From positions 1 through 47,073 of the forward strand of contig CAYNQF010000011.1 of NCBI GenBank assembly GCA_964399265.1: DNA of 47,073 nucleotides, written 5' to 3'. The translations under genes and the position numbers were made by a program. This stretch comes from WJLY01 sp964399265 (GTDB lineage Bacteria > Joyebacterota > Joyebacteria > Joyebacterales > Joyebacteraceae). The notes under the pieces are model-generated. The model was not told the origin of the DNA, did no database searches, and saw only the letters and a program-made list of their open reading frames with translations. Of the stretch, positions 13,739 to 22,865 are shown one piece after another; position 1 is the stretch's first letter; each line of letters opens with the position of its first letter.

Positions 13739-16168
13739 ATGAAGCGATACGCAGCTGTCGCAGCGATCGTGCTTGCGGTGGTACTGGCGTCGTCGTGCGG
13801 CTGCGCGGCGGACCTTCCCTCCTCGGACGACTCCACGTCGCAGCCCGGCCCCGTCGACAAGTCTCCTCTCAAGCAGGTGACCTTCACGTTCACCCCCCAG
13901 GGGCACTACGACCGGGTCTTCCTCGCGGGCACCTTCAACGAGTGGAGCACCGAGGCGACGGAGATGCGCCGCGACGGAGATAAGTTCGTCGTGACGCTCC
14001 CGCTCACCGAGGGCCCGTACCAGTACAAGTTCGTTGCGGATGGCCAGTGGATCACCGACGAGAAGGCCGCTTCCTTCCACCCGGACGGCTACGGTGGGCA
14101 GAATTCGGTCATCGTCGTCGACGACTCCTATCCGGCGATGGACATAGCCAGAGGCGACGGCCGCATCCTGCGGGACGGCCTGTCGCACGAACAGAACGCG
14201 TCGGAGAGATCGCTCAACGCCGACGGCAGCGTGACCCTTAGAGCGCGCGCGTGGGCGGGAGACGTGCAGGAGGTCGAGGTCGTGCTGAAGGGGGCCACGG
14301 CCTATTCTCTGCCTCCCGTCGGCCCGTCGGACACGGACGGAACGCGAGACTACTTCGAGGTGACGGTGGACTCGACGGCGGCGGCACGGGCGACCGGCTA
14401 CGCCTTCCACTTCATCGACGGCAATGCGAGCCTGTGGCTGGGCTCGAACGGCGTCTCCGCCACGGCCGACGGCGCGGGCTGGTTCGCCCTGGATGTGGCC
14501 TCTCTCATGTCGTTCTCGACGCCCGACTGGGTCAAGGACGGCATCATCTACCAGATATTCCCCGAGCGGTTCGCCAACGGCGACCGTGAGAACGACCCCG
14601 ACTTCTCGGAGTGGTACTACGACGGCGTGCGGGAGCTGCCGCCTTCGGGCAAGACGAACGGCGAGTACTTCCACCTCGTGGACGACTGGTACGACGTGTC
14701 GGGTCTGACCCGCAGCCCGTACAAGACCGACGGCAAGCCGGACTGGAACTCGTTCTACGGCGGCGACATAGAGGGCATCCGCGAGAACCTCGACTACCTC
14801 GATGACCTCGGCATCACCATCATCTACCTGAATCCGATCTTCACGTCCAAGAGCAACCACAAGTATGACGCAGCCACCTACATGGAGGTCGACCCTCACT
14901 TCGCGACCAACGAGAGCTTCAAGGCCTTCGTCGACGACTGCCACGAGAAAGGCATCAAGGTCATCCTGGACCTCGCGATCAACCACACCGGTCACACGTA
15001 CTGGGCGTTCGTCGACGGACGCGAGAGGGGTCCGCAGTCCGAGTACTGGAACTGGTACGAATGGAAGGAGTGGCCGGTGCCGGGAGACATAGCCACGACC
15101 CCGGCCAAACCTCTCGACTACTACGACTGCTGGTGGGGATTCGGTCAGATGCCCGATCTGAACTTCGACCTCTCCCGGCCGAACCCGGAGGAGCAATCGG
15201 TCAAGGACATCTCCGACGCCGAGCCGAACATGCCGCTGGTCGACCACCTGCTGGACGTGGCCGAGTTCTGGCTCGCGGACGAGGGAGTGGACGGATACCG
15301 GCTGGACGTCGCGGGCGAGGTGCCTTTCTGGTTCTGGAAGCTCTTCAGGGAGCGCGTGCGCTCGACCAAGCCGGATGCCTACATCGTGGGCGAGCTGTGG
15401 GGGGCGTCTCCGGACTGGGTGAACGGTGACTATTTCGATGCGGTCATGAACTACAAGTTCTTCAGGGACCCGGTCATGCGGTTCCTGTGTCGCGGCGAGT
15501 CGACAGCGGAGCAGTTCGACCGCGAGCTGGCGCCGGGGCGGCTCATATACCCGGAGGAGGGCGTGCTCGCGCAGATGAACCTCATAGGAAGTCACGACAC
15601 CGAGCGCTACCTGACCGCCGCCGGGGGCGACATGAGGAGGCTCAAGCTCGCGGCGCTCTTCGCGATGACCTACGTTGGCGCGCCCACCATCTACTACGGC
15701 GATGAGGTAGGCATGGAGGGCGGCCACGATCCCGACTGCAGGAGGCCCTTCGACTGGCACTGGAGCGCGGACGGCGAGAAGGCCCGGTTACACAACATGT
15801 ACTCGCGGCTTGCGATGCTCCGGAAGCGCTTCCCGACGCTCGTGCGCGGGAGCTTTGAGAGACTCGTCGCGGACGGCCGGGTCTACGCATACAGGCGTAA
15901 GGACATGAATACGGAGTTCGTGGTGGTCATGAATGCGGGAACCGAGGAGGCGACCGTGACGGTGCCTCTGGGGCCGGACGCCTACAGCGACCCGATAGGA
16001 GAGGGCACACGGCAGTTCGTCGGGATGAACGACCTGCTGGACGGGTCCGTGGCCGCGCTGGGTGGAGACGAGAACGGCCTGTCGTTCACCGTCACGCTGC
16101 CGCCGCTGACCGGCTCGCTCTACACGCCGCGCCTGAGAACAGTGGGTCCGGGCGCGACCGACAACTGA
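13739..16168 (+). CDS. GH13 alpha-amylase/neopullulanase-like lipoprotein with CBM48
   Basis: An 809-residue protein starting with a lipoprotein signal (Cys in VLASSCGC, near 20). Residues about 43-128 form a CBM48/AMPK-type glycogen-binding domain (FLAGTFNEW, YQYKFVADGQW, QNSV). Next comes a second beta-sandwich, then the GH13 barrel from WVKDGIIYQIFPERFANG. Catalytic residues are visible: D523 nucleophile (GYRLDVAGE), E552 acid/base (VGELWG) and D620 (GSHDTERYL), with region I DLAINHTG near 411. It should hydrolyse alpha-glucans on the outer side of the inner membrane or at the cell surface. The ATG follows GGAGG, 22 nt after the flavoprotein gene. Confidence 0.93.
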   Translation: MKRYAAVAAIVLAVVLASSCGCAADLPSSDDSTSQPGPVDKSPLKQVTFTFTPQGHYDRVFLAGTFNEWSTEATEMRRDGDKFVVTLPLTEGPYQYKFVADGQWITDEKAASFHPDGYGGQNSVIVVDDSYPAMDIARGDGRILRDGLSHEQNASERSLNADGSVTLRARAWAGDVQEVEVVLKGATAYSLPPVGPSDTDGTRDYFEVTVDSTAAARATGYAFHFIDGNASLWLGSNGVSATADGAGWFALDVASLMSFSTPDWVKDGIIYQIFPERFANGDRENDPDFSEWYYDGVRELPPSGKTNGEYFHLVDDWYDVSGLTRSPYKTDGKPDWNSFYGGDIEGIRENLDYLDDLGITIIYLNPIFTSKSNHKYDAATYMEVDPHFATNESFKAFVDDCHEKGIKVILDLAINHTGHTYWAFVDGRERGPQSEYWNWYEWKEWPVPGDIATTPAKPLDYYDCWWGFGQMPDLNFDLSRPNPEEQSVKDISDAEPNMPLVDHLLDVAEFWLADEGVDGYRLDVAGEVPFWFWKLFRERVRSTKPDAYIVGELWGASPDWVNGDYFDAVMNYKFFRDPVMRFLCRGESTAEQFDRELAPGRLIYPEEGVLAQMNLIGSHDTERYLTAAGGDMRRLKLAALFAMTYVGAPTIYYGDEVGMEGGHDPDCRRPFDWHWSADGEKARLHNMYSRLAMLRKRFPTLVRGSFERLVADGRVYAYRRKDMNTEFVVVMNAGTEEATVTVPLGPDAYSDPIGEGTRQFVGMNDLLDGSVAALGGDENGLSFTVTLPPLTGSLYTPRLRTVGPGATDN

Positions 16169-16182
16169 ATGGAGAAGCAGTG

Positions 16183-17571
16183 ATGCGCGAAACGCTCAGG
16201 GAGATAGCCCGCAACTCGGAGCGCTGGGTGGAGCTGCGCCTGCACGACAGGCGCTCGCTGCAGATCGTGGTTCGCAAGGGCGTGGTAGAGTCCGCGGCCT
16301 CCCGCCGTGTGAGGGGAGTAGGTGTCCGCGTGCTCGTCGACGGCTGCTGGGGTTTCTCGGCGACGACGCGACTCGACCGGGAGAGCGTGGAGAAGGCGGT
16401 CGCGGCCGCGGAGGCGGCGGCGCTTGAGTCGTCCGTCGGCAAGGTGAACAGAGTGGAAAGATTGGCCGAGTGCACGCTCGCGGTCGGCGACTTTCGTACG
16501 GGCGACCCGAGCGATGTGATCGCGCGGTCGACGGAGGAGAAGACCTCGCTCGTCGTGGACACGGAGGCGCGCGTCAGGCACGCGTCGCCGTCCATCTGCT
16601 CCGCAATGTGCAGGTACACCGAGGTCATGGACGAGAAGTGGATCGTCTCGAGCGACGGTGCGGACGCGCACATCGAGGACTCGAAGCTCGAGTTCCAGGC
16701 CAGCGGCGTTGCCGAGAAGGACGGTGACATGACCGTCGGCTGGAAGGGGAATGGTGTCACGGGGGGATGGTCGGACCTCTTCTCGGTGTGGACCCCCGAA
16801 CGCGTGGCCGAGCGGGCGGCCAGCAGCGCCGTCGACCTCCTCTCGGCGCCGTACGCTCCGGGCGGACCGGCCACGGTCGTTCTGAATCCCGAACTCGTGG
16901 GGATACTCGCGCACGAGGCCGTCGGCCACACCGTGGAGGCGGACTTCGTCCTCTCGGGCTCGGCGGCCAGCGGCAGACTCGGCCAGAAAGTGGCGAGCGA
17001 ACTCGTAACGCTCGTGGACAGCGGTCCGGCCCTCATCGGGCGGAAGTCGGCCGGTGGAGTGGTTCTCGTCGACGACGAGGGCGTGCCGGCCGGCAGGACG
17101 GTAGTCATCGACAGAGGCGTGCTGACCTCGTTCCTTCACGACCGCGAGACGGCGGCGCTCTTCGGTGTTGCGCCCACCGGGAACGCCAGGGCGTGGCTGT
17201 ACGACGACGAGCCGATCATCAGGATGCGCAACACATACATCGAGCCGGGCGAGAACGAACTGGATGAGATGATAGCCGGCATCGACGAAGGCTACCTCAT
17301 GGAAGGGGTCGGGAGCGGACAGGCCGACGCCAACGCCGAGTTCATGTTCGGCGTCTTGGAGGCCCGCGAGATCAGGAAGGGCAGGGTCGGGCGGCTGATG
17401 CGTGGAGCGACTATCTCGGGTGACGCCTTCGACGTGCTGTCGAGCATCGACATGGTGGGGCGAGACTTCGAGTGGGCGATGGGAAGCGGCCACTGCGGCA
17501 AGGGACAGCTGGCCAAGGTCGACGGCGGCGGCGCTCACGTGCGCTGCAACGTCGTTGTCGGAGGACGCTGA
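16183..17571 (+). CDS. tldD: TldD metallopeptidase
   Basis: A 462-residue TldD/PmbA-family protein. The HExxxH motif is at residues 244-249 (HEAVGHTVEAD), the zinc-dependent catalytic motif unique to the TldD subunit. GVRVLVDGCWGFSAT near residue 45 and the C-terminal GDAFDVLSSIDMVG / GSGHCGKGQ segments are family-typical. TldD and TldE form a heterodimer that degrades unfolded or leader peptides (microcin B17 processing, CcdA turnover). ATG 16183 has GGAGAAG at good spacing; GTG 16180 is an alternative. tldE follows 92 nt downstream. Confidence 0.95.
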   Translation: MRETLREIARNSERWVELRLHDRRSLQIVVRKGVVESAASRRVRGVGVRVLVDGCWGFSATTRLDRESVEKAVAAAEAAALESSVGKVNRVERLAECTLAVGDFRTGDPSDVIARSTEEKTSLVVDTEARVRHASPSICSAMCRYTEVMDEKWIVSSDGADAHIEDSKLEFQASGVAEKDGDMTVGWKGNGVTGGWSDLFSVWTPERVAERAASSAVDLLSAPYAPGGPATVVLNPELVGILAHEAVGHTVEADFVLSGSAASGRLGQKVASELVTLVDSGPALIGRKSAGGVVLVDDEGVPAGRTVVIDRGVLTSFLHDRETAALFGVAPTGNARAWLYDDEPIIRMRNTYIEPGENELDEMIAGIDEGYLMEGVGSGQADANAEFMFGVLEAREIRKGRVGRLMRGATISGDAFDVLSSIDMVGRDFEWAMGSGHCGKGQLAKVDGGGAHVRCNVVVGGR

Positions 17572-17663
17572 GAGACGGGGCGAGCGTGCGCTCGGCGTCG
17601 CCCCGGTAGCCGAGAAGCGCGGCTTCCCGCGCGAGAGACACTGGACAACTTCTGGAGGTCCCG

Positions 17664-18995
17664 GTGGAGAAACTGCTGAACTTGTGCGAGCGAACGGTCG
17701 AGATGGCGCTCGACCTGGGCGCGGACGAGGCCGAGGCGTTCGCCGTCACCGGCGACAGCGTTAACGTGCAGCTGCAGAAGAACGACCTGCAGATCGCACG
17801 TAGCACGAGGAGCGACGGGCTCGGGGTACGGCTCTTCAAGAACACCGGGCTGGGCTTCGCCTACGTGAACAGCTTCACGGAGCAGGACGTGAGAGAGTCG
17901 GTCGAACTCGCGCTGGGTATCGCGCACGCCTCGCCGCGCGACTCCGACAACGGCCTGCCGGACCCCTCGCCGCTGGCGCCGCGCGAGGGGATAATGGATC
18001 GCACGGCCTTCGGGGTCGACGAGGCCGTCAGGCTCGCGCTTGAGATGCTGAGCGCGGCGCGCGGCACCGATCCCAGGGTGACCGTGGACTCCGGGGAGCT
18101 GTCCGGCAGGAGGGGCACGAAGGCGATCGCCTCGTCCAGGGGTGTGCGCGCCGTCGAGGAGGCCAGCGGGTTTCACTGCGTCATAATGGGGATGGCGCGC
18201 GACGACAAGCGCGTGTCGTCGTTCGATTACCAGTTCGACTGCTCCCGGAAGGCCTCCGGAATAGACCCGGTCGCGGTGGCCTCCAAGTTCGCCGGCAACG
18301 TCGTGTCGACGCTGGGTGCCGTCAAGGGCGAGAACTTCGTGGGCCCGATCCTCCTGGCGCCCAAGGCCGCGGCCGAGATCGTCTCTTATCCCGTGACGTA
18401 CGCAGCGCGTGCGTCGTCCGTTCAGAAGGACATGAGCAAGTTCTCGGGGCGCATCGGGGAACGCGTCGCGTCGCCGCTTCTGACGGTGGTCGACGACTCC
18501 ACGCTGCCCGGGGGCATGAGCACCACAGCGTTCGACAGGGAGGGACTGCCCCCTAAGGTGCTTCCTCTCATCGAGAACGGCGTGCTCCGGAGCTTCCTCT
18601 ACGACACCTACACGGCAAGGCGGGAGGGCCGCGTCAGCACCGGGCACGCGGGGGGCGGCGCGAGCAGCGTGCCGACCGTCGGCACGACGAACGTCGTGTG
18701 GAGCGAAGGCGCGACACCTCTTGCCGACATCATCTCCGGCATCGACAAGGGCATCGCCGTCAACAGGTTCTCGGGCAACGTGGATCCCGTGAGCGGAGAC
18801 TTCTCCGGCTCCGTCAAGGGCGGGCACATGATCCGCGGAGGACGCCTGGCCGAGCCCCTGTGCGGCACGATGATCGCGGGCAACGTCTTCGACCTGATGC
18901 TCGGGGCCTCGGCGGTGTCGGTCGAAAGAGAGGTTCTCTTCGACGAGACGATCCCGCACATCGTGCTCGAAGGCGTCAGCGTGTCGACGGGGTAG
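17664..18995 (+). CDS. pmbA: TldE/PmbA, partner of TldD
   Basis: A 443-residue protein starting with GTG behind GGAGG. It belongs to the TldD/PmbA family (GLGVRLFKNTGLGFAYVNS, then GPILLAPKAAAEIV, and the end SGSVKGGHMIRGGRLAEP) but lacks HExxxH, as TldE subunits do. It forms a heterodimeric peptidase with TldD and shapes the substrate channel. Gene order tldD-tldE with nothing between supports this. A promoter for the next gene starts 10 nt after its stop. Confidence 0.95.
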   Translation: MEKLLNLCERTVEMALDLGADEAEAFAVTGDSVNVQLQKNDLQIARSTRSDGLGVRLFKNTGLGFAYVNSFTEQDVRESVELALGIAHASPRDSDNGLPDPSPLAPREGIMDRTAFGVDEAVRLALEMLSAARGTDPRVTVDSGELSGRRGTKAIASSRGVRAVEEASGFHCVIMGMARDDKRVSSFDYQFDCSRKASGIDPVAVASKFAGNVVSTLGAVKGENFVGPILLAPKAAAEIVSYPVTYAARASSVQKDMSKFSGRIGERVASPLLTVVDDSTLPGGMSTTAFDREGLPPKVLPLIENGVLRSFLYDTYTARREGRVSTGHAGGGASSVPTVGTTNVVWSEGATPLADIISGIDKGIAVNRFSGNVDPVSGDFSGSVKGGHMIRGGRLAEPLCGTMIAGNVFDLMLGASAVSVEREVLFDETIPHIVLEGVSVSTG

Positions 18996-19005
18996 GCCGA
19001 CGGCG

Positions 19006-19034
19006 TTGTATGGTGTCACACCTTGGGCTATACT
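19006..19034 (+). promoter_or_regulatory. Promoter of the PAP2-like gene (TTGTAT-N17-TATACT)
   Basis: The -35 is at 19006-19011 and the -10 TATACT at 19029-19034. The predicted start near 19041 gives a short leader to the GTG at 19069. Confidence 0.6.
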
Positions 19035-19068
19035 CGGTTGCGACAGCATCTGAAGGCGCGAGAGAACG

Positions 19069-19692
19069 GTGGTCCAATTGCCGGATGTGCAACCTGAAAT
19101 GACCCAGGCGGCCGCGCACGGGACCTCGAGGAACTGGGACCGCAGGCTTGCCATGGCGGTGTCGTTAGCCGCGAGCCCTCCCACGCTCGTCTCGCTGGCC
19201 GCCATCGTCGTCGCCGTAGCCGCACCTGAGCCCGGAGCCTGGAAGTGGGCCTCGGCGTACGTCGTCATCGCCGTGCTGGTGCCGCTTGGCTACCTCCTCT
19301 GGGAGTACCAAAGGGGACTGGTCAGCGATCTCGACATTCCGGACCGAAAGCAGCGCATTCTGCCTCAGGTCTTCACCGTGGCGTGCATGCTGGTGGCGTG
19401 GATGCTGCTCAGACTGGGGCCGGCGCCCGCAAGGATGGCCAGCCTCGGCTGGTTCTTCTTCATCCAGTCGGTCGTGATCTTCGGCATCACGCTCCGCTGG
19501 AAGATCAGCGTACACTGCGCAACGGCTGCCGGCGTGGGCATGCTCATCTGGATGACCTCCGGCGACGCGCTGCCGCTCTTGGTCGGCGCTCCCGCGATGA
19601 TATGGTCGCGGCTGAGGCTCGACCGTCACACCTTCGCCCAGACGATGGCCGGAGCGGCGATCGGGGCTCTCGCGTACCACTTCGCGATGTGA
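19069..19692 (+). CDS. PAP2-like membrane protein, degenerate phosphatase motifs
   Basis: 207 residues with about five membrane segments. The layout (helix pairs, then RWKISVHCATAAGV, then WSRLRLDRHTFAQTMAG) resembles the C-terminal half of type 2 phosphatidic acid phosphatases. Of the classical motifs, the SR-x5-H part is present (SRLRLDRH), but the following Asp is Gln, PSGH is reduced to SVH, and no K-x6-RP is clear. It may act on undecaprenyl or lipid phosphates with altered chemistry, or be a non-catalytic relative. It stands alone between its own promoter and a strong terminator. Confidence 0.6.
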   Translation: MVQLPDVQPEMTQAAAHGTSRNWDRRLAMAVSLAASPPTLVSLAAIVVAVAAPEPGAWKWASAYVVIAVLVPLGYLLWEYQRGLVSDLDIPDRKQRILPQVFTVACMLVAWMLLRLGPAPARMASLGWFFFIQSVVIFGITLRWKISVHCATAAGVGMLIWMTSGDALPLLVGAPAMIWSRLRLDRHTFAQTMAGAAIGALAYHFAM

Positions 19693-19740
19693 GACCCGGT
19701 ATCTTGTGACCGGCCCCGTCCGACCCTGACCCACGAGCGA

Positions 19741-19777
19741 GACCGCCGGAGGCCTGAGCCCCCGGCGGTCTTTCGTT
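19741..19777 (+). terminator. Intrinsic terminator after the PAP2-like gene
   Basis: A 9-bp stem GACCGCCGG/CCGGCGGTC encloses GGC-CTGA-GCC and is followed by TTTCGTT. Its architecture is like the terminator at 11200-11243. Confidence 0.75.
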
Positions 19778-19859
19778 CGGTCTGCACTCTTGCATGTTGC
19801 CGAGCACGTTCCGCGCATCGCCGCGCGCGCGTGGTGGGCGCCGGCGCGGCTCCCCGCCA

Positions 19860-20465
19860 TCAACGGAAGATGTCAGGCCACTCGTAGTTCTCTTCGACTA
19901 CTACGTAGATCTTGAGACACGCGACCCACTTGAAGTCGACAGGGTCCGAGAGCAGCGGGTCGGGAGTCACGCTCCCGTTCTCCACCCTGAACGTCAACAC
20001 GGGAGAGAGGCCGTTCAGGTAGTCATCGATCGCGTCGTTGAACACGTTGACGCCCGCCGAATTGAGGTCGGCGTACTTCGGCACGCCGTCGATCTCGGAG
20101 AGCGACTGGTCCGTGTAGTTGACGATGACCTCCGGGCTGGAGTCGTACTGGACCGTTATCGTTCCGGAGAGCGTCCAGTTGTGCTCCGGCGGATCCGTGA
20201 CCTCGTACGTCGCGCTGATCAGCTGCGCGCTTATGATCTTGCCCTTGTCGATGTCGTTCTCGGCCAGTATCCGGTCGAGATCGTCCGATACGTCGTACGT
20301 GTCCGGCGTCGTCCAGTTGGCGGTCGTGTGGTACTCGTCGAACTCGTCGGTGCAGGCTTCACCCAGTATGACGAGCTGTACCACCTTCTCATCGAGGATG
20401 CAGTCGCTGCCGCCCAGGGCCAGCCCGACCAGGAGCAGAGCGACGATCCAGGTGAGCTTCTTCAT
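19860..20465 (-). CDS. Secreted protein of unknown function
   Basis: A 201-residue protein with an N-terminal signal peptide (MKKLTWIVALLLVGLALGG, then SDC). The ATG at 20465 follows AGGAGCGTGACA; longer in-frame starts upstream would have Ser/Arg-rich extensions and are rejected. The mature part is acidic, with alternating beta-strand patterns and two or three Cys. I recognise no family. It lies 25 nt downstream of a DUF6588-like barrel gene on the same strand, so it is probably co-expressed with it and acts in the periplasm or outer membrane. Confidence 0.68.
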   Translation of the reverse strand: MKKLTWIVALLLVGLALGGSDCILDEKVVQLVILGEACTDEFDEYHTTANWTTPDTYDVSDDLDRILAENDIDKGKIISAQLISATYEVTDPPEHNWTLSGTITVQYDSSPEVIVNYTDQSLSEIDGVPKYADLNSAGVNVFNDAIDDYLNGLSPVLTFRVENGSVTPDPLLSDPVDFKWVACLKIYVVVEENYEWPDIFR

Positions 20466-20490
20466 TGTCACGCTCCTTTCACCAGTTGGG

Positions 20491-21399
20491 CTAGAAGCCG
20501 AGGCCGAAGCCGAAGGCGAACGTGTTCTGGCCCGAGATGCTGTACTCACCGTTCAGGGTCAGGAAAGCCGCGTGGAGGTTGAGGCCGACGGTGAAGTCGA
20601 GCGACGTGTCCGTCTCGTACTTCAGCTCGACGTTCTCACCGTTGCTCTTGTACTTGACGTTGTTGGAGAACATGTCGAGGCCGAGACTCGCGTACGGCTC
20701 GACGATGGCGAAGCCCGCCGGATAGCGCCTGCTGGCCTGCACTCCAAACGAGTAGGCCGTGGCGTCCATGAGCTCCTCGCCGATCTTCATCTTCTGGAAG
20801 AAGACGCCGGCGGCCAGGTCCACGGGGAAGTCCGGCCTCATGTACTGGGATATGCTGTGGTGGACGCCGAAGCCGTACAGCGAGATGTCGCCGACCTCGA
20901 GGTCTCCCGTGTTCATGGCGAAGTAGCGGATCATTATCTCGGTGCCTCGGTAGGCGCCGATCTTGAACTGCGGTACGGCGATGGCGAACGAGTTGACGTC
21001 GAAACCACCGGGGAAGGCGAAGCTCGCGTCCTCATCACCCGTGATGACGATGGCCTCGCCGCTGCCGATCACGGTCGCGACCTCCTGCGACGTTTCCGGG
21101 GAGAAGCCTGCCTCCGTGGTGGCCGTGAACGTCTTCATGTCGTCGCTGAAGATGAGTCCGACGATGCGCGTCTCGACGCTCAGGTGAAACGCGTCGTCCT
21201 CCGGTATGTACGCCGACGTCCAGATGGCGCTTGTCAGGTCCGCTCCGATCGCCTGCGAGAGCGGCTCGAGATAGCTCTTCGCGTTGTCGCCCGTGTAGGC
21301 CGATACCTGTTCCTCGATCTGAGCGCTGGCCGACACTGCGCCGAACAGCACAGCGCCGGCGAGCGCTGCGATCGCGAGGAAACGAGCTGGAGCCACCAT
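20491..21399 (-). CDS. DUF6588-like outer-membrane beta-barrel protein
   Basis: A 302-residue protein with a signal peptide (about 1-27, ending SASA). An N-terminal alpha/beta region (AYTGDNAKSYLEPLSQAIGADL) is followed by a barrel-like half: GDISLYGFGVHHSISQYM, DLAAGVFFQKMKIG, YSFGVQASRRYP, and a final strand ending GFGLGF. This layout matches my recollection of the DUF6588 family, common in Bacteroidetes-type genomes; its function is unknown. The ATG at 21399 follows GGGGGAGGAAGAG, which fixes the start well inside the longest frame. It is first gene of a two-gene unit with a promoter at 21454-21482. Confidence 0.65.
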   Translation of the reverse strand: MVAPARFLAIAALAGAVLFGAVSASAQIEEQVSAYTGDNAKSYLEPLSQAIGADLTSAIWTSAYIPEDDAFHLSVETRIVGLIFSDDMKTFTATTEAGFSPETSQEVATVIGSGEAIVITGDEDASFAFPGGFDVNSFAIAVPQFKIGAYRGTEIMIRYFAMNTGDLEVGDISLYGFGVHHSISQYMRPDFPVDLAAGVFFQKMKIGEELMDATAYSFGVQASRRYPAGFAIVEPYASLGLDMFSNNVKYKSNGENVELKYETDTSLDFTVGLNLHAAFLTLNGEYSISGQNTFAFGFGLGF

Positions 21400-21453
21400 C
21401 TCTTCCTCCCCCTCTTTCGGTGCCAGACTGCCCGACTGCCTCCGTCCCAAGGT

Positions 21454-21482
21454 AGCTAACTACCAGTCACTCCGTTAGTCAA
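21454..21482 (-). promoter_or_regulatory. Promoter of the DUF6588-like unit (TTGACT-N17-TTAGCT)
   Basis: Minus strand: -35 at 21477-21482, -10 at 21454-21459, 17-bp spacer. It is back to back with the promoter at 21526. Confidence 0.5.
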
Positions 21483-21525
21483 CAGGAAAAGGCCCTCGGG
21501 CAGGGGTATATCGGGTAGAAGCTGC

Positions 21526-21554
21526 TTGACAATCGGGTCACTGTTGGATACCGT
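21526..21554 (+). promoter_or_regulatory. Promoter of the ParA-CBM48 operon (TTGACA-N17-TACCGT)
   Basis: A consensus -35 at 21526-21531 and a weak -10 at 21549-21554. The leader to ATG 21690 would be about 130 nt long. Confidence 0.5.
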
Positions 21555-21689
21555 ATCGGTGCCGATCCCACATCGAGCGCTTGGCACATGAGGCGCGGAT
21601 CGAGGGTCCGAAAGGTCGCCCCCGAGCCCGCGTCGCGGCGTCTGCGCGCCCGGACCGCGGCGATCCCCGCCGCAAACCCGAGGGAAACC

Positions 21690-22811
21690 ATGAGGACGAT
21701 CGCGATAGTGAACCAGAAGGGTGGATGTGGGAAGACCACCACCTCCATCAACCTCGCCTCTTACATCGCCGACTCCGGGAAGCGGGTCCTCCTGGTCGAC
21801 TGCGACCCCCAGTCGCACGCTTCCATGGGGTTGGGGATCGACACCGCTGACCTCGACAGGACGACATACGATGTCTTGATGGACCCCGCTCTCCACATAC
21901 GCGACGCCGCGGTCACGGTGAGCGAGCGCCTCGACGTGGTTCCCTCCAACGTTGTCCTGTCGGCGGTCGAGCAGCAGCTCTCCGGGCAGCCGGACAGGGA
22001 GAACAGGCTCAGGAGGAAGCTCGACGGCTGCACGTCCGACTACGACTACGTCATCGTCGACTGCCCACCGAGCGTCGGACTGCTCACGTTCAACGCCATC
22101 GTGGCTTGCAGAGAGGCCTTCGTCATAATGGAGCCCTCGTACTTCTCGCTGCAGGGCGCGATGAAGGTGATGGAGACGATCGACCTCGTGCGGAGCCGGC
22201 TCGGCTTGCGCAAGCGAGTCCGCGTGCTCCTCACGATGTTCGACAGACGCACGCGCTTCGCGCGCGAGTTCCTTCGCGAGGTTCAGACCCGGTTCGGACG
22301 CGAGATGTTCGATACCGTGGTCCGAAACACCGTCCGGTTCAGGGAGGCGGCGAACTGGGGGGTCGCGATCTCTCACTACGCCAAGAGCTGCACCGGCGCG
22401 AGGGACTACCGAGACCTCGCGCACGAGGTCCTCGATTCGGCGGACAGCGTCGAGACCGAGGATCCGGTGACCGAGGCCGTCGCCGGCGAGCCGAGGTTGG
22501 AGCCCGGTATGGACGATTGGATCCTCTCCCAGCCGGGGCCGCACTTCGTCGAGGGCGGCGTGCTTTTCTCGCTCGTTGCCCCCGAGGCGAACTACGTGGC
22601 CATCATCGGGAGCTTCAACGGATGGGACCGCGAGCATGGCGTTGCGCTCACCCGCAGCGCGAACGGCGTATGGCACGCCACGCTGGACCTGCCTCCGGGA
22701 CGCCACCTGTACAAGTACATCATCGACGGCGTGTGGAGGCCGGACCCGGCGAACGAGAACAGGACCGCGCCTAACGACGACTGCGTGGTAGAGGTGTATC
22801 GGAGGGACTAG
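21690..22811 (+). CDS. ParA-type ATPase with C-terminal CBM48 glycogen-binding domain
   Basis: 373 residues. Residues 1-250 are a standard ParA/Soj ATPase: deviant Walker A KGGCGKTT (10-17), VLLVDCDPQ (33-41), Walker B VIVDCPPS (121-128) and VRNTVRFREA (211-220). After an acidic linker, residues 290-373 form a CBM48/AMPK-beta-type carbohydrate-binding domain. The residues that contact glycogen in AMPK-beta are all present: W312 (GSFNGW), K342 (YKYIIDG), W349 (GVWRPDP) and N362 (PNDD). The ATG at 21690 follows GAGGG. A second MinD-like ATPase follows 54 nt downstream. ParA proteins move DNA or organelle cargo by nucleoid gradients; here the cargo may be an alpha-glucan. The function is inferred. 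Confidence 0.93.
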   Translation: MRTIAIVNQKGGCGKTTTSINLASYIADSGKRVLLVDCDPQSHASMGLGIDTADLDRTTYDVLMDPALHIRDAAVTVSERLDVVPSNVVLSAVEQQLSGQPDRENRLRRKLDGCTSDYDYVIVDCPPSVGLLTFNAIVACREAFVIMEPSYFSLQGAMKVMETIDLVRSRLGLRKRVRVLLTMFDRRTRFAREFLREVQTRFGREMFDTVVRNTVRFREAANWGVAISHYAKSCTGARDYRDLAHEVLDSADSVETEDPVTEAVAGEPRLEPGMDDWILSQPGPHFVEGGVLFSLVAPEANYVAIIGSFNGWDREHGVALTRSANGVWHATLDLPPGRHLYKYIIDGVWRPDPANENRTAPNDDCVVEVYRRD

Positions 22812-22865
22812 CGCCCGCCCGATGGGGCGGTGAGATCGGGACATACAATCTTCGGACGGGACAAC

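Noticed and set aside
13700..15760. A 686-codon open frame antisense to the GH13 amylase gene
   Set aside because: The opposite strand has unmistakable GH13 catalytic motifs. Long antisense frames are expected in GC-rich coding DNA, and the translation is Arg/Val-rich with no domain.
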